NCBI RefSeq assembly: GCF_013113735.1
Contig: NZ_CP053346.1
Location: forward strand, 1,440,001-1,504,000
Length of the DNA stretch: 64,000 nt
Reading direction: 5' to 3'
Source: Sphingomonas sp. AP4-R1
GTDB taxonomy: Bacteria; Pseudomonadota; Alphaproteobacteria; Sphingomonadales; Sphingomonadaceae
Shown: positions 53,941 to 62,860 of the stretch, piece after piece
Numbering within the stretch: the first letter of the stretch is position 1
Layout of the letters: the number at the start of each line of letters is the position of its first letter
The notes under the pieces: generated by a model
What the model saw: the letters and a program-made list of their open reading frames with translations, nothing else
Database searches by the model: none
Told to the model about the DNA's origin: nothing
Translations under genes and position numbers: made by a program

Positions 53941-55308
53941 CTATCGCGCGGCGAGCCGGCTCGCCAGTTCGGCGAGGTCGACGGGCACGTCGCGCAGTTC
54001 GGTGATCACCTCGGCCACCTCGGCCGCCACGCGATCCAGTTGCTCTTCCTCATGCAGGCTCGAGATGAAGAATCGCAATCGCGCCCCTTGCTCCGGCACG
54101 GCGGGGTAGATGATAGGCTGCACGTTGATGCCGCGTGCGAACAGCGCGTCGGCGGCGCGCGCGGCGACGATCGAACTGCCGGTCATGATCGGAACGATCG
54201 CGGTGCCGATCGAGGGGCCGGTGTCGAGCCCGTGCGCCTGCGCGGCGGCGAGGAAGCGGGCGCCATTGGCCTGCAGTTTCGCCACGCGCTCCGGCTCGGC
54301 CGCCATCACCTCCAGGCTCGCGAGCGCGGCGGCGGCGACGGGCGGGGGCAGGCCGACCGAATAGACGAAGCCCGGCGCCGAATAGCGCAGATATTCGATC
54401 AGCTGGCGGCTGCCGCAGATATAGCCGCCGCAGCCCGACAGCGTCTTGGAGAGCGTGCCCATCCACACGTCGATCTCGCCCGGATCGATCCCGGCATGCT
54501 CGAAAATCCCGTGACCCTTGGCGCCAAGGACGCCGAGCGAATGGGCTTCGTCGACCATGATGTGCGCGCGGTGGCGGCGGGCGATCGCGATCAGGCGGGC
54601 CAGATCGGGGATGTCGCCATCCATGCTGTAATGGCCCTCGACCACGATCAGCGCGCGATCGGCGCCCGAGCGGGCCTGGCTGAGCAGGCGGTCCAACTCG
54701 TCCATGTCGTTGTGCGGGAAGGCGATGCGCTGCGCGCCGCTCATCAGCGCGCCCTGCACGATGCTGTTGTGCGAGAGGGAGTCGTGCAGGATCAGGTCGC
54801 CCCGGCCGACCAGATGGCCGATCACCGTGACGTTGGTGGCGTGGCCGCTGACGAGCGTGATCGCGTCTTCCGTGCCGTAGATGTCGGCCAGCGCCTGCTC
54901 CAGGTCCTGGTGCACGGGTCGCTCGCCCGAGACGATCCGGCTGGCGGAGACGGACGTGCCGTAGCGATCGATCGCGTCCTTCGCGGCGGTGGTGACGCGG
55001 CTGTCCCCGTTGAGGCCGAGATAATTGTACGAGACGAAATTGTCGTAGCTCTTCCCGTCGATGACGGAGGTGGCGCCGGCCACGCCCTCGTGCACGCGGA
55101 AATAGGGGTTGGAGATGCCGAGCGCGTCGCCCGCGCGCTGCACCATCGCGATGTCGCCGGCCACGTCGCTGCGGCCGAGCGGCGCGCGCGGTTCGGGGAG
55201 CGCCTCGACATGGGGGCCGGGTTGTCGTGCCGAGAGCCGCGCGAGGAGCTGTGCCTTGGCGGCGCCGGAAAGTCCGAAAGAATCAGTCATCTGGGTGATG
55301 GCTCGCAT
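53941..55308 (-). CDS. PLP-dependent alpha-oxoamine synthase (RkpG-like)
   Basis: 455 residues, fold type I. DNFVSYNYLGLNGDSRVTTA, GTSVSASRIVSGERPVHQDL, HDSLSHNSIVQGALMSGAQ, MVDEAHSLGVLGAKGHG (Asp to the PLP ring nitrogen) and WMGTLSKTLSGCGGYICGS with the PLP Lys are those of serine palmitoyltransferase, AONS and KBL. Such enzymes condense an amino acid with an acyl thioester, with loss of CO2. A 65-residue N-terminal extension is shared with the rhizobial RkpG type. It lies 15 bases after the PKS, from whose ACP it could take the acyl chain, as in fumonisin synthesis. Starts at 55308 or 55290. Confidence 0.88.
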   Translation of the reverse strand: MRAITQMTDSFGLSGAAKAQLLARLSARQPGPHVEALPEPRAPLGRSDVAGDIAMVQRAGDALGISNPYFRVHEGVAGATSVIDGKSYDNFVSYNYLGLNGDSRVTTAAKDAIDRYGTSVSASRIVSGERPVHQDLEQALADIYGTEDAITLVSGHATNVTVIGHLVGRGDLILHDSLSHNSIVQGALMSGAQRIAFPHNDMDELDRLLSQARSGADRALIVVEGHYSMDGDIPDLARLIAIARRHRAHIMVDEAHSLGVLGAKGHGIFEHAGIDPGEIDVWMGTLSKTLSGCGGYICGSRQLIEYLRYSAPGFVYSVGLPPPVAAAALASLEVMAAEPERVAKLQANGARFLAAAQAHGLDTGPSIGTAIVPIMTGSSIVAARAADALFARGINVQPIIYPAVPEQGARLRFFISSLHEEEQLDRVAAEVAEVITELRDVPVDLAELASRLAAR

Positions 55309-55323
55309 GGCCGTGCGGCCAGA

Positions 55324-58300
55324 TCAAGGCGCTGTCGCGGCAGCCGCGGCCATGCCGGGCTCGACCGCTGGTATGGCTTCGGCCGCGGGAACGCCGTTCG
55401 GGCCGCCTTCATGGAGCGCGAGACGCTCCATCATCTTCGATGTCTCGTCGGCGGGAGCGGCATCGCCGTCGCCGCCGAGGCCACGGATGATCCGGGCCGC
55501 CATCGCGGCGAGCGTCGCGCCTTCGGAGAGGGCCAGCAGCGGAATCGACAGGCCGAAACGCTGCTCGACCGCAAGCCGCAGCTCGACAGCCATCAGGCTG
55601 TCCATGCCGAGTTCCGCCAGCGGACGCTGCGCCTCGACCCGCTCGGGCGCGAGCTTCATGATCCGGGCGACCTCCTCGATCAGCAGGCCGGTGACGCGCT
55701 CCTTGGCCTCTTCCGGGCTGAGATCGGCCAGCAATTCCGCCAGATCGACCTCGCCCGCCTCGTCGGCGGCGGATAGCGCCATGTCGGAGAAAAGCGGCGA
55801 GGCGATCAGCGGCAGGCGGCTCTTCATCGCGCCCCAGCGGACGGTGGCGACGCCGGCGACGGGCGTGCCCGAGGCGATCAGCGCGGGGATGCGGTCCAGT
55901 GCTTCCTGCGCGGAGAGATGTGCGCCGCCGAGCTGCTTGGTCAGCATCTCGCTCACGTGCGTCTCGCGCGCAAGATAGCCGGCATCGCCGATCGGGCCCC
56001 ATTGCACGGCGAGGCCGGGCAGGCCCTCGGCCTGGCGGCGCTCGGCCAAAGCCTCGATCGCGGCATTGGCGGCGACATAATTGCCCTGGCCCGGATTGCC
56101 GAGCGGGGTCGTCACCGAGGAGAAGAGCAGGAACAGATCGACCGGATCCGCGCGCGTCAGCCGGTCGAGCGCGTCGGCGCCCTTGAGCTTGGGCGCGAGC
56201 GCACGGGCGAAGCGGTCGGCGTCGAGCGCGGTGAGCAGCGCGTCGTCCATCACCACGGCGGCATGGATCACGCCGGAGATGGGCGCGAGATCGGTGCGGA
56301 TCGTGGCGAGCGTCTTGGCCAGCGCGGCTTCGTCGGAAATGTCGACGGCATAGGCCTTCGCCTCGACGCCGGCGTCCGCGAATTCGGCGATGAGCGCGTC
56401 GGCGCCTTCGACGGCGGGGCCACGGCGCGAGAGCAGGGCGAGCTTGCGCGCGCCGTTGCGGGCGAGCCAGCGCGCCGCCTCGCGACCGAAGCCGTCGAGG
56501 CCACCAGTGACGATGTACGTGCCGGGGCCGGCCGCGAAGCTGGCGGCCGAGGCGATGCGCTGCGGCGCCACGGGGCCCGGGGCGAGGATGATCTTGCCGA
56601 TATGGCCCGCGCTCTGCATCAGGCGGAACGCGCCCTCGGCATCGGCATAATCGAAGGTGCGGTGCGGTAGCGGACGCAGCGCGCCCTCCGCGAACAGGTC
56701 GGCAATCTCGTCGAACAATTGCGCGGCGAGCTTGGGCTGCCTCAGCGGCAGCTGATCGGCGTCGATGCCGAAATAGCTGACATTGTGACGGAAGGGTCGC
56801 AGGCCGATGCTGCTATTCTCGTAAAAGTCGCGCTTGCCCAGTTCGAGGAAGCGGCCGAACGGCTTCACGAGGCCGAGGCTGCGGCGCATCGCCTCACCGC
56901 TCAGCGAATTGAGCACGGCATCCACGCCCTCGCCATGGGTGAGGCGCATCACATCGTCGGCGAAGCTGAGCGAGCGGCTGTCCAGCACCGCCTCGACCCC
57001 GAGATTTTCGAGCAAAGCGCGCTTGGCGGGGGAGCCGGCCGTCGCGAAGACGCGGGCGCCGCGGTGGAGCGCATATTGGATCGCGGCGAGGCCGACGCCG
57101 CCGGCGCCGCCATGGACCAGGATCGTCTCGCCGGCGGAGAGGCGGGCGAGATGGCCGACCGAATAAGCGACCGTGAGGAAAGCGACGGGAACGGTGGCGG
57201 CGGCGGCGAAATCGAGGCCGGCCGGCATCCGCATCACGGCATGGGCGGCGGTGACCGTGTGGGTGGAGAGCGAGGCGGGTGCGAAGGCCATCACGCGATC
57301 GCCGGGCGCGAAGGTCGTGACGCCTTCGCCGACGGCGGTGACGATGCCGGCGCATTCGAGGCCGAGCGTGGGGCCGGCGAAGCCGTCGAGCAGGGCTTCG
57401 TCGGGCAGCAGGCCCATCGACCACATCACATCGCGGAAGTTGAGGCCGGCGGCCTTCACCTCGATCGCGACCTCGTTGGCGGCGGGCGCGGGGACGGTGG
57501 CGTCGGCCCAGCCGAGCGAATCCAGCAGGCCGGGGCGCTGGATGGCGAGGCGGAGCGGGCCGCCGTCGGTGGCGGAGGTGACGGGCAAACCGGTGCGGAC
57601 GCGCGAAACGCTGCGGCCTGCGGCCGTCCAGCCGACTTCGTCTTCGTTATCAGGGGCTTGCAGCTCGGCTGCGGCGTGGGTGACGGCGTCATCCACGGGC
57701 AGATCGAGGCGGATCAGGCGCAGGCGGACATGCGCGGCCTCGTTGGCGAGGACGCGGCGCGCGCCCATCAAAGCGGCGGCCTCCGGATCGCCCTCGGCGC
57801 GGCCGGGGACGATCAGGGTGATGTCGTGCTGAACGTCGAGCGGAAGCGAGGCCAGCGAGGCGATCAGGGCCAGACGATCGGGGAGCGACGGCGCTACGGT
57901 GCCGAGAACGATCGCGATCGGGCCGGAGGCGCCTGCGACGGCGTCGAGCGGCGCGCGGGTGACGGCGTCGCCCAGCGCGGCGGCGATGCCGTCGGCGAGG
58001 GCGTCACCTTCCATCGCGAGCAAAGTGAGGGCGCGGGCCGGGGCGGGAGCCGCCGCCTCGGCATCGGAGCGCTGGGCGGCGATCAGGTCGACCGGCCAGA
58101 GGCCGCCCGCGATCAGGCGCGTCTGCAGATCGGCGAAACCGGCGCGGGCGAGCAGGCCGGCCCAGCGGCTGGCGTCGCTCGGCGGGGCGAGGAAGGGGCG
58201 CAGCAACTGCCACACGCGGTTCACGCTCGGCTCGGCCAGCAGCAGCAGGCCACCGGCGGCGAGCGGGGCGAGCAGCGCGCCGGCATTGGCACCGCCATCG

Positions 58301-61300
58301 TCGCCGAGGGTGAGCGCATGGAGGCCGACGACCAGATCGAAGGCGTCGGCATCCAGCGGCTCGCCCGGCGCCCAGGCGATGGCGCCAGCGCGCGGCTCGC
58401 CCGCAAGCGCTTCGGCCAGAGCGGGCAGATCGTCCGGGCCGGTGGCGGCGACGAGGCGGATGTCCGCATCGGGCAGGCGGCGGAGCAGTTCGCGCGACAG
58501 GCGGCCCCGCCGCGCACCGATTTCGAGGATGCGGAACGGGCGGCCGTGCGTGCGCCCCGCCACCGCGCGGGCGACGGCGGCGGCGAGCGCCTCGATCGCG
58601 GCTTCGCCCGAGGGCGACTGGCCGAGGAACTGATCCCAGAGCGCGGCGGGCAAAGCGGGCGCGGCGCCCGGCCCCTCGCGCAGCAGCGCCGGGAGGGTGT
58701 CGCCCGCCAGCGCCAGCAGCGCGACATCGGCCACGGCGAGCGGGGCATCATAGAGCAGGGTGCGGAGGATCGCGTCGGACGGCGGCAGATCCTGCGTCGC
58801 GAAGCTCCACGATCCGTCCCCGGCCTGCTCGGCCACGCCATCGGTGGCGAGCCAGCGCAGCAGCTGATCGAATTGCGGGCGGCTCATCGGCGAGACATGG
58901 CCGGACCGGAACAAGGCTTGGGGCAGCAGACGGCTCTGGCCGGACGGGATCAGGCCGCGCAGCGTCTCGGCCGCGATGGCCGAGGCATAAGCGTCGGCCA
59001 GCAGGCGCGCTTCCTCGACGACGGGCTCGGTGACGGGCCCCGAGACGGTGGCGACGGAGAGGGCGTCGGTTGCGGCGGGGCCGCCGGGGAGGGCGCTCGC
59101 GACCAGAGCGGGGTGGAAATATTGCTCGTCGCCGCGCAGGCCACGGCCCATCGCGACGCGCACGAACCAGCAATCGGCCAGTTCGGCGATGACGGTGCCC
59201 GCAGCGTCGACCAAGGCGACATCGGCGCGGACCGAACGCGGGCCGACGCGGGTGACGGCCAGACGCGCCGCGACCGGCACGGCGCCCTGCGGCGCCAGCA
59301 GGCGCACGCGGCCGAAGCGCCACGGCAGCACGCCCATATCCTCACCCAGCCGATCGGCGGCGAGCGCGAGCAGGCCCTGCAGCGCGCCATCGAGCAGATT
59401 GGGGGCGAGCAGATAGCCCGCGCCGAGATCCGTAGCGCCCGGAGCGGTGGGGGCGAAGCGGACGATCGCGGCATCCTGACCGGCGATGTGGATGCCATCG
59501 ACGACCTGGAAGGCGGGGCCGTAATCGAGGCCGAGGCGCGAGGCGAGCGCGTAGAGTGCGGCGCCGGGCATCGGCGCGGCGGTGCCGGCGTCGCCGATCG
59601 CGGCGGTGCCGGAGGCGGCGACGGAATCGCTCTCCACCATCCGACCGGACATGTGGATCGTCCACGGATCATCCGACAGGCGCGGGCGCGAGGCGAATTC
59701 GAACTCGCCGGTGGCGGCGCCGACGCGCAGGCGCATCTCGCGCATCACGTGCGGCTCCAGCACCAGAGCGCGACCGATCTCGACCTCCAGCAGCTCCAGC
59801 GCGACGGCGGCCGGCTTGCGGGCGCGCGCGGCGGCGAGCGCCAGATCGAGCATCGCGGCGGCGGGCATCACGGCTGCGCCGCCGACCGCATGATCGGCGA
59901 GCCACGGCATCTGTTCGAGCCCGAGGTGGCGCACCCATTCCAGCGGCTGCGGGCCCACGCGCTGGCCGAGCAGGGGATGATCGTAGGGGACGGTCGCCGG
60001 ATCGGTCGATTCCGGCGTGCGTGGCACCCAGAAACGCTCGCGCTGCCACGGATAACGAGGCAGGCCGCGCAGCTTCGCCTCATCCGCGAAGGCGCCCGAG
60101 AAAATGGGCGCGCGGCGGATGTCGCCGCCGGCGGCGTGGACGCGCGCGGCGATCGCGGCGATCGGATCATGCTTGGACGGGCGGCGCGCGAGCGTGGTGA
60201 CGACGCGGCCCTCCTTGTCGGCGGCGCGCAGCGCGTCGTTCAGATAGGCCTGCACCACCGGATGGGGGCCGACCTCGATGAACAGGCGATAGCCGTCCGC
60301 GACCATCGCCTTGGCCGCTTCCGAGAACAGGACCGGCGCGCGCACGTTGCGCCACCAGTAACCGGCATCGAGGCGGGTGCCGTCGATGGCGGCGCCTTCG
60401 ACGGTGGAATAGAAGGGCAATTCCGAGGCGCCGGGGGCGAGCGCGCCCAGATCGGCGCGGATCGCACCCTCGATCGGGTCCATCGCCGCGCTGTGGAACG
60501 CATAGTCCAGATCGAGCCGCGTGAAGCGCCAGCCGCGCTCCTTGCTCTCCTCGGCCAGACGATCGATCGCCTCGACCGGGCCGGCGACGGTGACGGCGGT
60601 GCTGCTGTTGTGCGCGGCGACCTCGATATCGTGCAGGCCGGCTTCGGCCAGCGCCTTCGCCGCGCCTTCGGCATCGAAACCGAGCACGGCCATCGCGCCG
60701 ACGCCGTGGCGGGCCTGCTGGGCGCGGCTGCGCGCGGCGATCACGCGAGCGGCTCCGTCCAGATCCAGCGCGCCGCTGGCCCAGGCGGCCGCGACTTCGC
60801 CGACGCTGTGGCCCATCGCGGCCTCGGCCTCGACGCCATAATCGCGCAGCGCGATCGTGAGCGCGACCTGCACGGCGAACAGCAAGGGCTGGGCGACGTC
60901 GGTGTTGCGGAGGCGATCGGCATCGCCTTCCACCAGCGTTTCGGTGACGGACCAACCGAGATGGGGGCGGAGGGCCGCGTCGACGGTTTCCAGCGCGGCG
61001 CGGAAGGCGGCGCTGCCGGCCATCGCGTCTGCGGCCATGCCTGCCCACTGGCTGCCATTGCCCGAGAAGATCAGGGCGACCTTGCCCGAGACGGCGCTGT
61101 TGGCGATCAGGCGGGTGTGGGCGCGGCCTTCCACCTGCGCGGAAAGCGCCGCGTCCAGTTCGGCGGCGTCGGTGCCGAGCGCGGCGAGGCGGCGGCCATG
61201 CTGGGTGCGGTGGAGCGCGGCGCCGCGGAGGAGGGCGCCGAGGGCGGCGCGATCCTCCCCGGTGGCGCGGACCTGCGCGCGCCAGTCGGCGGCGAGCGCG

Positions 61301-62736
61301 GTGAGGGCGGCGTCGGAGCGGGCCGAGAGAAGGAGGGGCGGGAGGTCTTCGGGCACATCGCCCGAAGCTGCGTCCGCTCCGCCGGCTTCGCCCATGCCGG
61401 GGAGGAACGACGCGGATTCGAGGATGGCATGGGCGTTGGTGCCGCCGAAGCCGAACGAATTGAGGCCGACCAGGCGCGGTGCGTCGGTCGGCAGTGCCTC
61501 CACCTCATGCGCGAGGCGCAGGTTGAGATCGTCGAAGGCGATGTTCGGATTGGGCGTGTCGCTGTGGAGCGAGCGCGGGATCGCGCCGCGCTCGGCCACC
61601 AGCATCGCCTTGAGCAGGCCGGCCATGCCGCTGCCTGCTTCCAGATGGCCGATATTGGTCTTGACCGAGCCGATCGGCAGCGGGCGGCTGCGGCGCTGGC
61701 CGAGGACGGTGCCGAGCGCGCCCGCCTCGATCGGATCGCCCGCGAGCGTGCCGGTGCCGTGCGCCTCGACGTAAGAGAGCTGCTCGGGATCCACGCCGAA
61801 GCGGCCATAGACCTGCTCCAGCAGGGCCGCCTGCGCATCGCGATTGGGCAGCGACAGGCCGGTGGTGCGGCCGTCCGAATTGACGCCGGTGCCGCGGATC
61901 ACCGCGCGGATCGGATCGCCCGCCGCGATCGCGTCTTCCAGCGGCTTCAGGATGACGATGCCGCCGCCTTCCGAGCGGACATAGCCGTCCGCCTGCGCGC
62001 CGAACGCATGGCAGCGGCCCTTGGGCGACAGCATCGACGCCGCGCAGAAGCCGACGAAGCTCTGCGGGGCGAGCAGCAGGCTGACGCCGCCGACCATCGC
62101 CGCCTCGATCTGGCCCGCCCGAATCGCCTCGCACGCCTGATGCAGCGCGACGAGCGACGAGGAACAGGCTGTGTCGACCGTGAAGCTCGGCCCGTGCAGA
62201 TCGAACACGTAGGAGATGCGGTTCGACAGGATCGAGAGCGTGACGCCGATCATCGAATAGGGATCGGTGGTCGATACGTCGGCGACGTTGAGGTTCAGAT
62301 AATCCCACGACGAGCCGCCGACGAACACGCCGACATTGCGCCCGGCGAGCTGGCCCATATCGAGCCCGGCATCCTCGATCGCCTCATAGGTCAGCTCCAG
62401 CAGCAGGCGCTGCTGGGGATCCATCTGCGTCGCTTCGCGCGGGGAAATGCCGAAAAAGGCCGGATCGAAGCCGGAAACGTCGCCCAATGTGCCGGAAGCG
62501 AAGGTGTAGGCCTTGCCGCGATGGCCCTTTTCCGGGTGGAGCAGCTGCGCCTTGTTCCAGCGATCGTCGGGCACTTCGGTCACGGCGTCGCGGCCGTCGA
62601 GCAGCAATTGCCAGAAGGAGTCCAGATCGGGCGCGCCCGGCAGGCGGCAGGCGGCTCCGACGATCGCAATCGCATCGCTCCGGCTGGCATCCTCGCCCTG
62701 GGCCGGAACAGAGAAATCGTGACGCGATCTATTCAA
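55324..62736 (-). CDS. Highly reducing iterative type I polyketide synthase (RkpA-like)
   Basis: About 2470 residues. Domains: KS 20-440 (Cys193 in DTACSSS, His328, His366); AT 555-850 (Ser646 in GHSVG, YAFH at 747-750, an ambiguous malonyl/methylmalonyl code); DH 920-1195 (His951 in HAVGGAAVMP, Asp1118 in LLDGALQ); a degenerate methyltransferase-like part 1400-1555 (ILEIGARRGRLS lacks the Gly pattern); ER 1735-2055 (LVHGGAGGVGLAAIQ); KR 2074-2310 (IVTGGLDGFG, Tyr2222); ACP 2350-2425 (Ser2382 in GMDSL). No thioesterase, so release needs a partner, the adjacent oxoamine synthase. Numbering counts from an in-frame TTG at 62742; TTG 62736 is favoured since GGAG lies 8 bases before it. A fully reduced acyl chain is expected. 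Confidence 0.93.
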   Translation of the reverse strand: MNRSRHDFSVPAQGEDASRSDAIAIVGAACRLPGAPDLDSFWQLLLDGRDAVTEVPDDRWNKAQLLHPEKGHRGKAYTFASGTLGDVSGFDPAFFGISPREATQMDPQQRLLLELTYEAIEDAGLDMGQLAGRNVGVFVGGSSWDYLNLNVADVSTTDPYSMIGVTLSILSNRISYVFDLHGPSFTVDTACSSSLVALHQACEAIRAGQIEAAMVGGVSLLLAPQSFVGFCAASMLSPKGRCHAFGAQADGYVRSEGGGIVILKPLEDAIAAGDPIRAVIRGTGVNSDGRTTGLSLPNRDAQAALLEQVYGRFGVDPEQLSYVEAHGTGTLAGDPIEAGALGTVLGQRRSRPLPIGSVKTNIGHLEAGSGMAGLLKAMLVAERGAIPRSLHSDTPNPNIAFDDLNLRLAHEVEALPTDAPRLVGLNSFGFGGTNAHAILESASFLPGMGEAGGADAASGDVPEDLPPLLLSARSDAALTALAADWRAQVRATGEDRAALGALLRGAALHRTQHGRRLAALGTDAAELDAALSAQVEGRAHTRLIANSAVSGKVALIFSGNGSQWAGMAADAMAGSAAFRAALETVDAALRPHLGWSVTETLVEGDADRLRNTDVAQPLLFAVQVALTIALRDYGVEAEAAMGHSVGEVAAAWASGALDLDGAARVIAARSRAQQARHGVGAMAVLGFDAEGAAKALAEAGLHDIEVAAHNSSTAVTVAGPVEAIDRLAEESKERGWRFTRLDLDYAFHSAAMDPIEGAIRADLGALAPGASELPFYSTVEGAAIDGTRLDAGYWWRNVRAPVLFSEAAKAMVADGYRLFIEVGPHPVVQAYLNDALRAADKEGRVVTTLARRPSKHDPIAAIAARVHAAGGDIRRAPIFSGAFADEAKLRGLPRYPWQRERFWVPRTPESTDPATVPYDHPLLGQRVGPQPLEWVRHLGLEQMPWLADHAVGGAAVMPAAAMLDLALAAARARKPAAVALELLEVEIGRALVLEPHVMREMRLRVGAATGEFEFASRPRLSDDPWTIHMSGRMVESDSVAASGTAAIGDAGTAAPMPGAALYALASRLGLDYGPAFQVVDGIHIAGQDAAIVRFAPTAPGATDLGAGYLLAPNLLDGALQGLLALAADRLGEDMGVLPWRFGRVRLLAPQGAVPVAARLAVTRVGPRSVRADVALVDAAGTVIAELADCWFVRVAMGRGLRGDEQYFHPALVASALPGGPAATDALSVATVSGPVTEPVVEEARLLADAYASAIAAETLRGLIPSGQSRLLPQALFRSGHVSPMSRPQFDQLLRWLATDGVAEQAGDGSWSFATQDLPPSDAILRTLLYDAPLAVADVALLALAGDTLPALLREGPGAAPALPAALWDQFLGQSPSGEAAIEALAAAVARAVAGRTHGRPFRILEIGARRGRLSRELLRRLPDADIRLVAATGPDDLPALAEALAGEPRAGAIAWAPGEPLDADAFDLVVGLHALTLGDDGGANAGALLAPLAAGGLLLLAEPSVNRVWQLLRPFLAPPSDASRWAGLLARAGFADLQTRLIAGGLWPVDLIAAQRSDAEAAAPAPARALTLLAMEGDALADGIAAALGDAVTRAPLDAVAGASGPIAIVLGTVAPSLPDRLALIASLASLPLDVQHDITLIVPGRAEGDPEAAALMGARRVLANEAAHVRLRLIRLDLPVDDAVTHAAAELQAPDNEDEVGWTAAGRSVSRVRTGLPVTSATDGGPLRLAIQRPGLLDSLGWADATVPAPAANEVAIEVKAAGLNFRDVMWSMGLLPDEALLDGFAGPTLGLECAGIVTAVGEGVTTFAPGDRVMAFAPASLSTHTVTAAHAVMRMPAGLDFAAAATVPVAFLTVAYSVGHLARLSAGETILVHGGAGGVGLAAIQYALHRGARVFATAGSPAKRALLENLGVEAVLDSRSLSFADDVMRLTHGEGVDAVLNSLSGEAMRRSLGLVKPFGRFLELGKRDFYENSSIGLRPFRHNVSYFGIDADQLPLRQPKLAAQLFDEIADLFAEGALRPLPHRTFDYADAEGAFRLMQSAGHIGKIILAPGPVAPQRIASAASFAAGPGTYIVTGGLDGFGREAARWLARNGARKLALLSRRGPAVEGADALIAEFADAGVEAKAYAVDISDEAALAKTLATIRTDLAPISGVIHAAVVMDDALLTALDADRFARALAPKLKGADALDRLTRADPVDLFLLFSSVTTPLGNPGQGNYVAANAAIEALAERRQAEGLPGLAVQWGPIGDAGYLARETHVSEMLTKQLGGAHLSAQEALDRIPALIASGTPVAGVATVRWGAMKSRLPLIASPLFSDMALSAADEAGEVDLAELLADLSPEEAKERVTGLLIEEVARIMKLAPERVEAQRPLAELGMDSLMAVELRLAVEQRFGLSIPLLALSEGATLAAMAARIIRGLGGDGDAAPADETSKMMERLALHEGGPNGVPAAEAIPAVEPGMAAAAATAP

Positions 62737-62742
62737 AATCAA

Positions 62743-62860
62743 GGCTCCGTCGCGGCCTTGTGGGCCGGGCTCCGCTATTAGACGTATACGCTATAGCCGA
62801 GCCTTATAATGCGGCAAGACGCAGGAAAACCAATGCTGTTGCGATGCAACATGGGCACAC
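62743..62860 (-). promoter_or_regulatory. Probable promoter region of the PKS-to-GT90 operon
   Basis: The 118-base gap between KpsC stop and PKS start is AT-rich by local standards and holds, on the minus strand, TTGGTT (62834-62829), an 18-base spacer and TTATAA (62810-62805), and an imperfect palindrome around GTATAC (62784-62789). Start sites cannot be fixed from sequence. Confidence 0.35.

Noticed and set aside
56719-62781. A 2020-codon open frame on the plus strand across the PKS gene
   Set aside because: It is the mirror of the PKS frame in very G+C-rich DNA: low-complexity Gly/Ala/Arg/Asp composition, no domains, and complete overlap with a protein whose every domain is recognisable.
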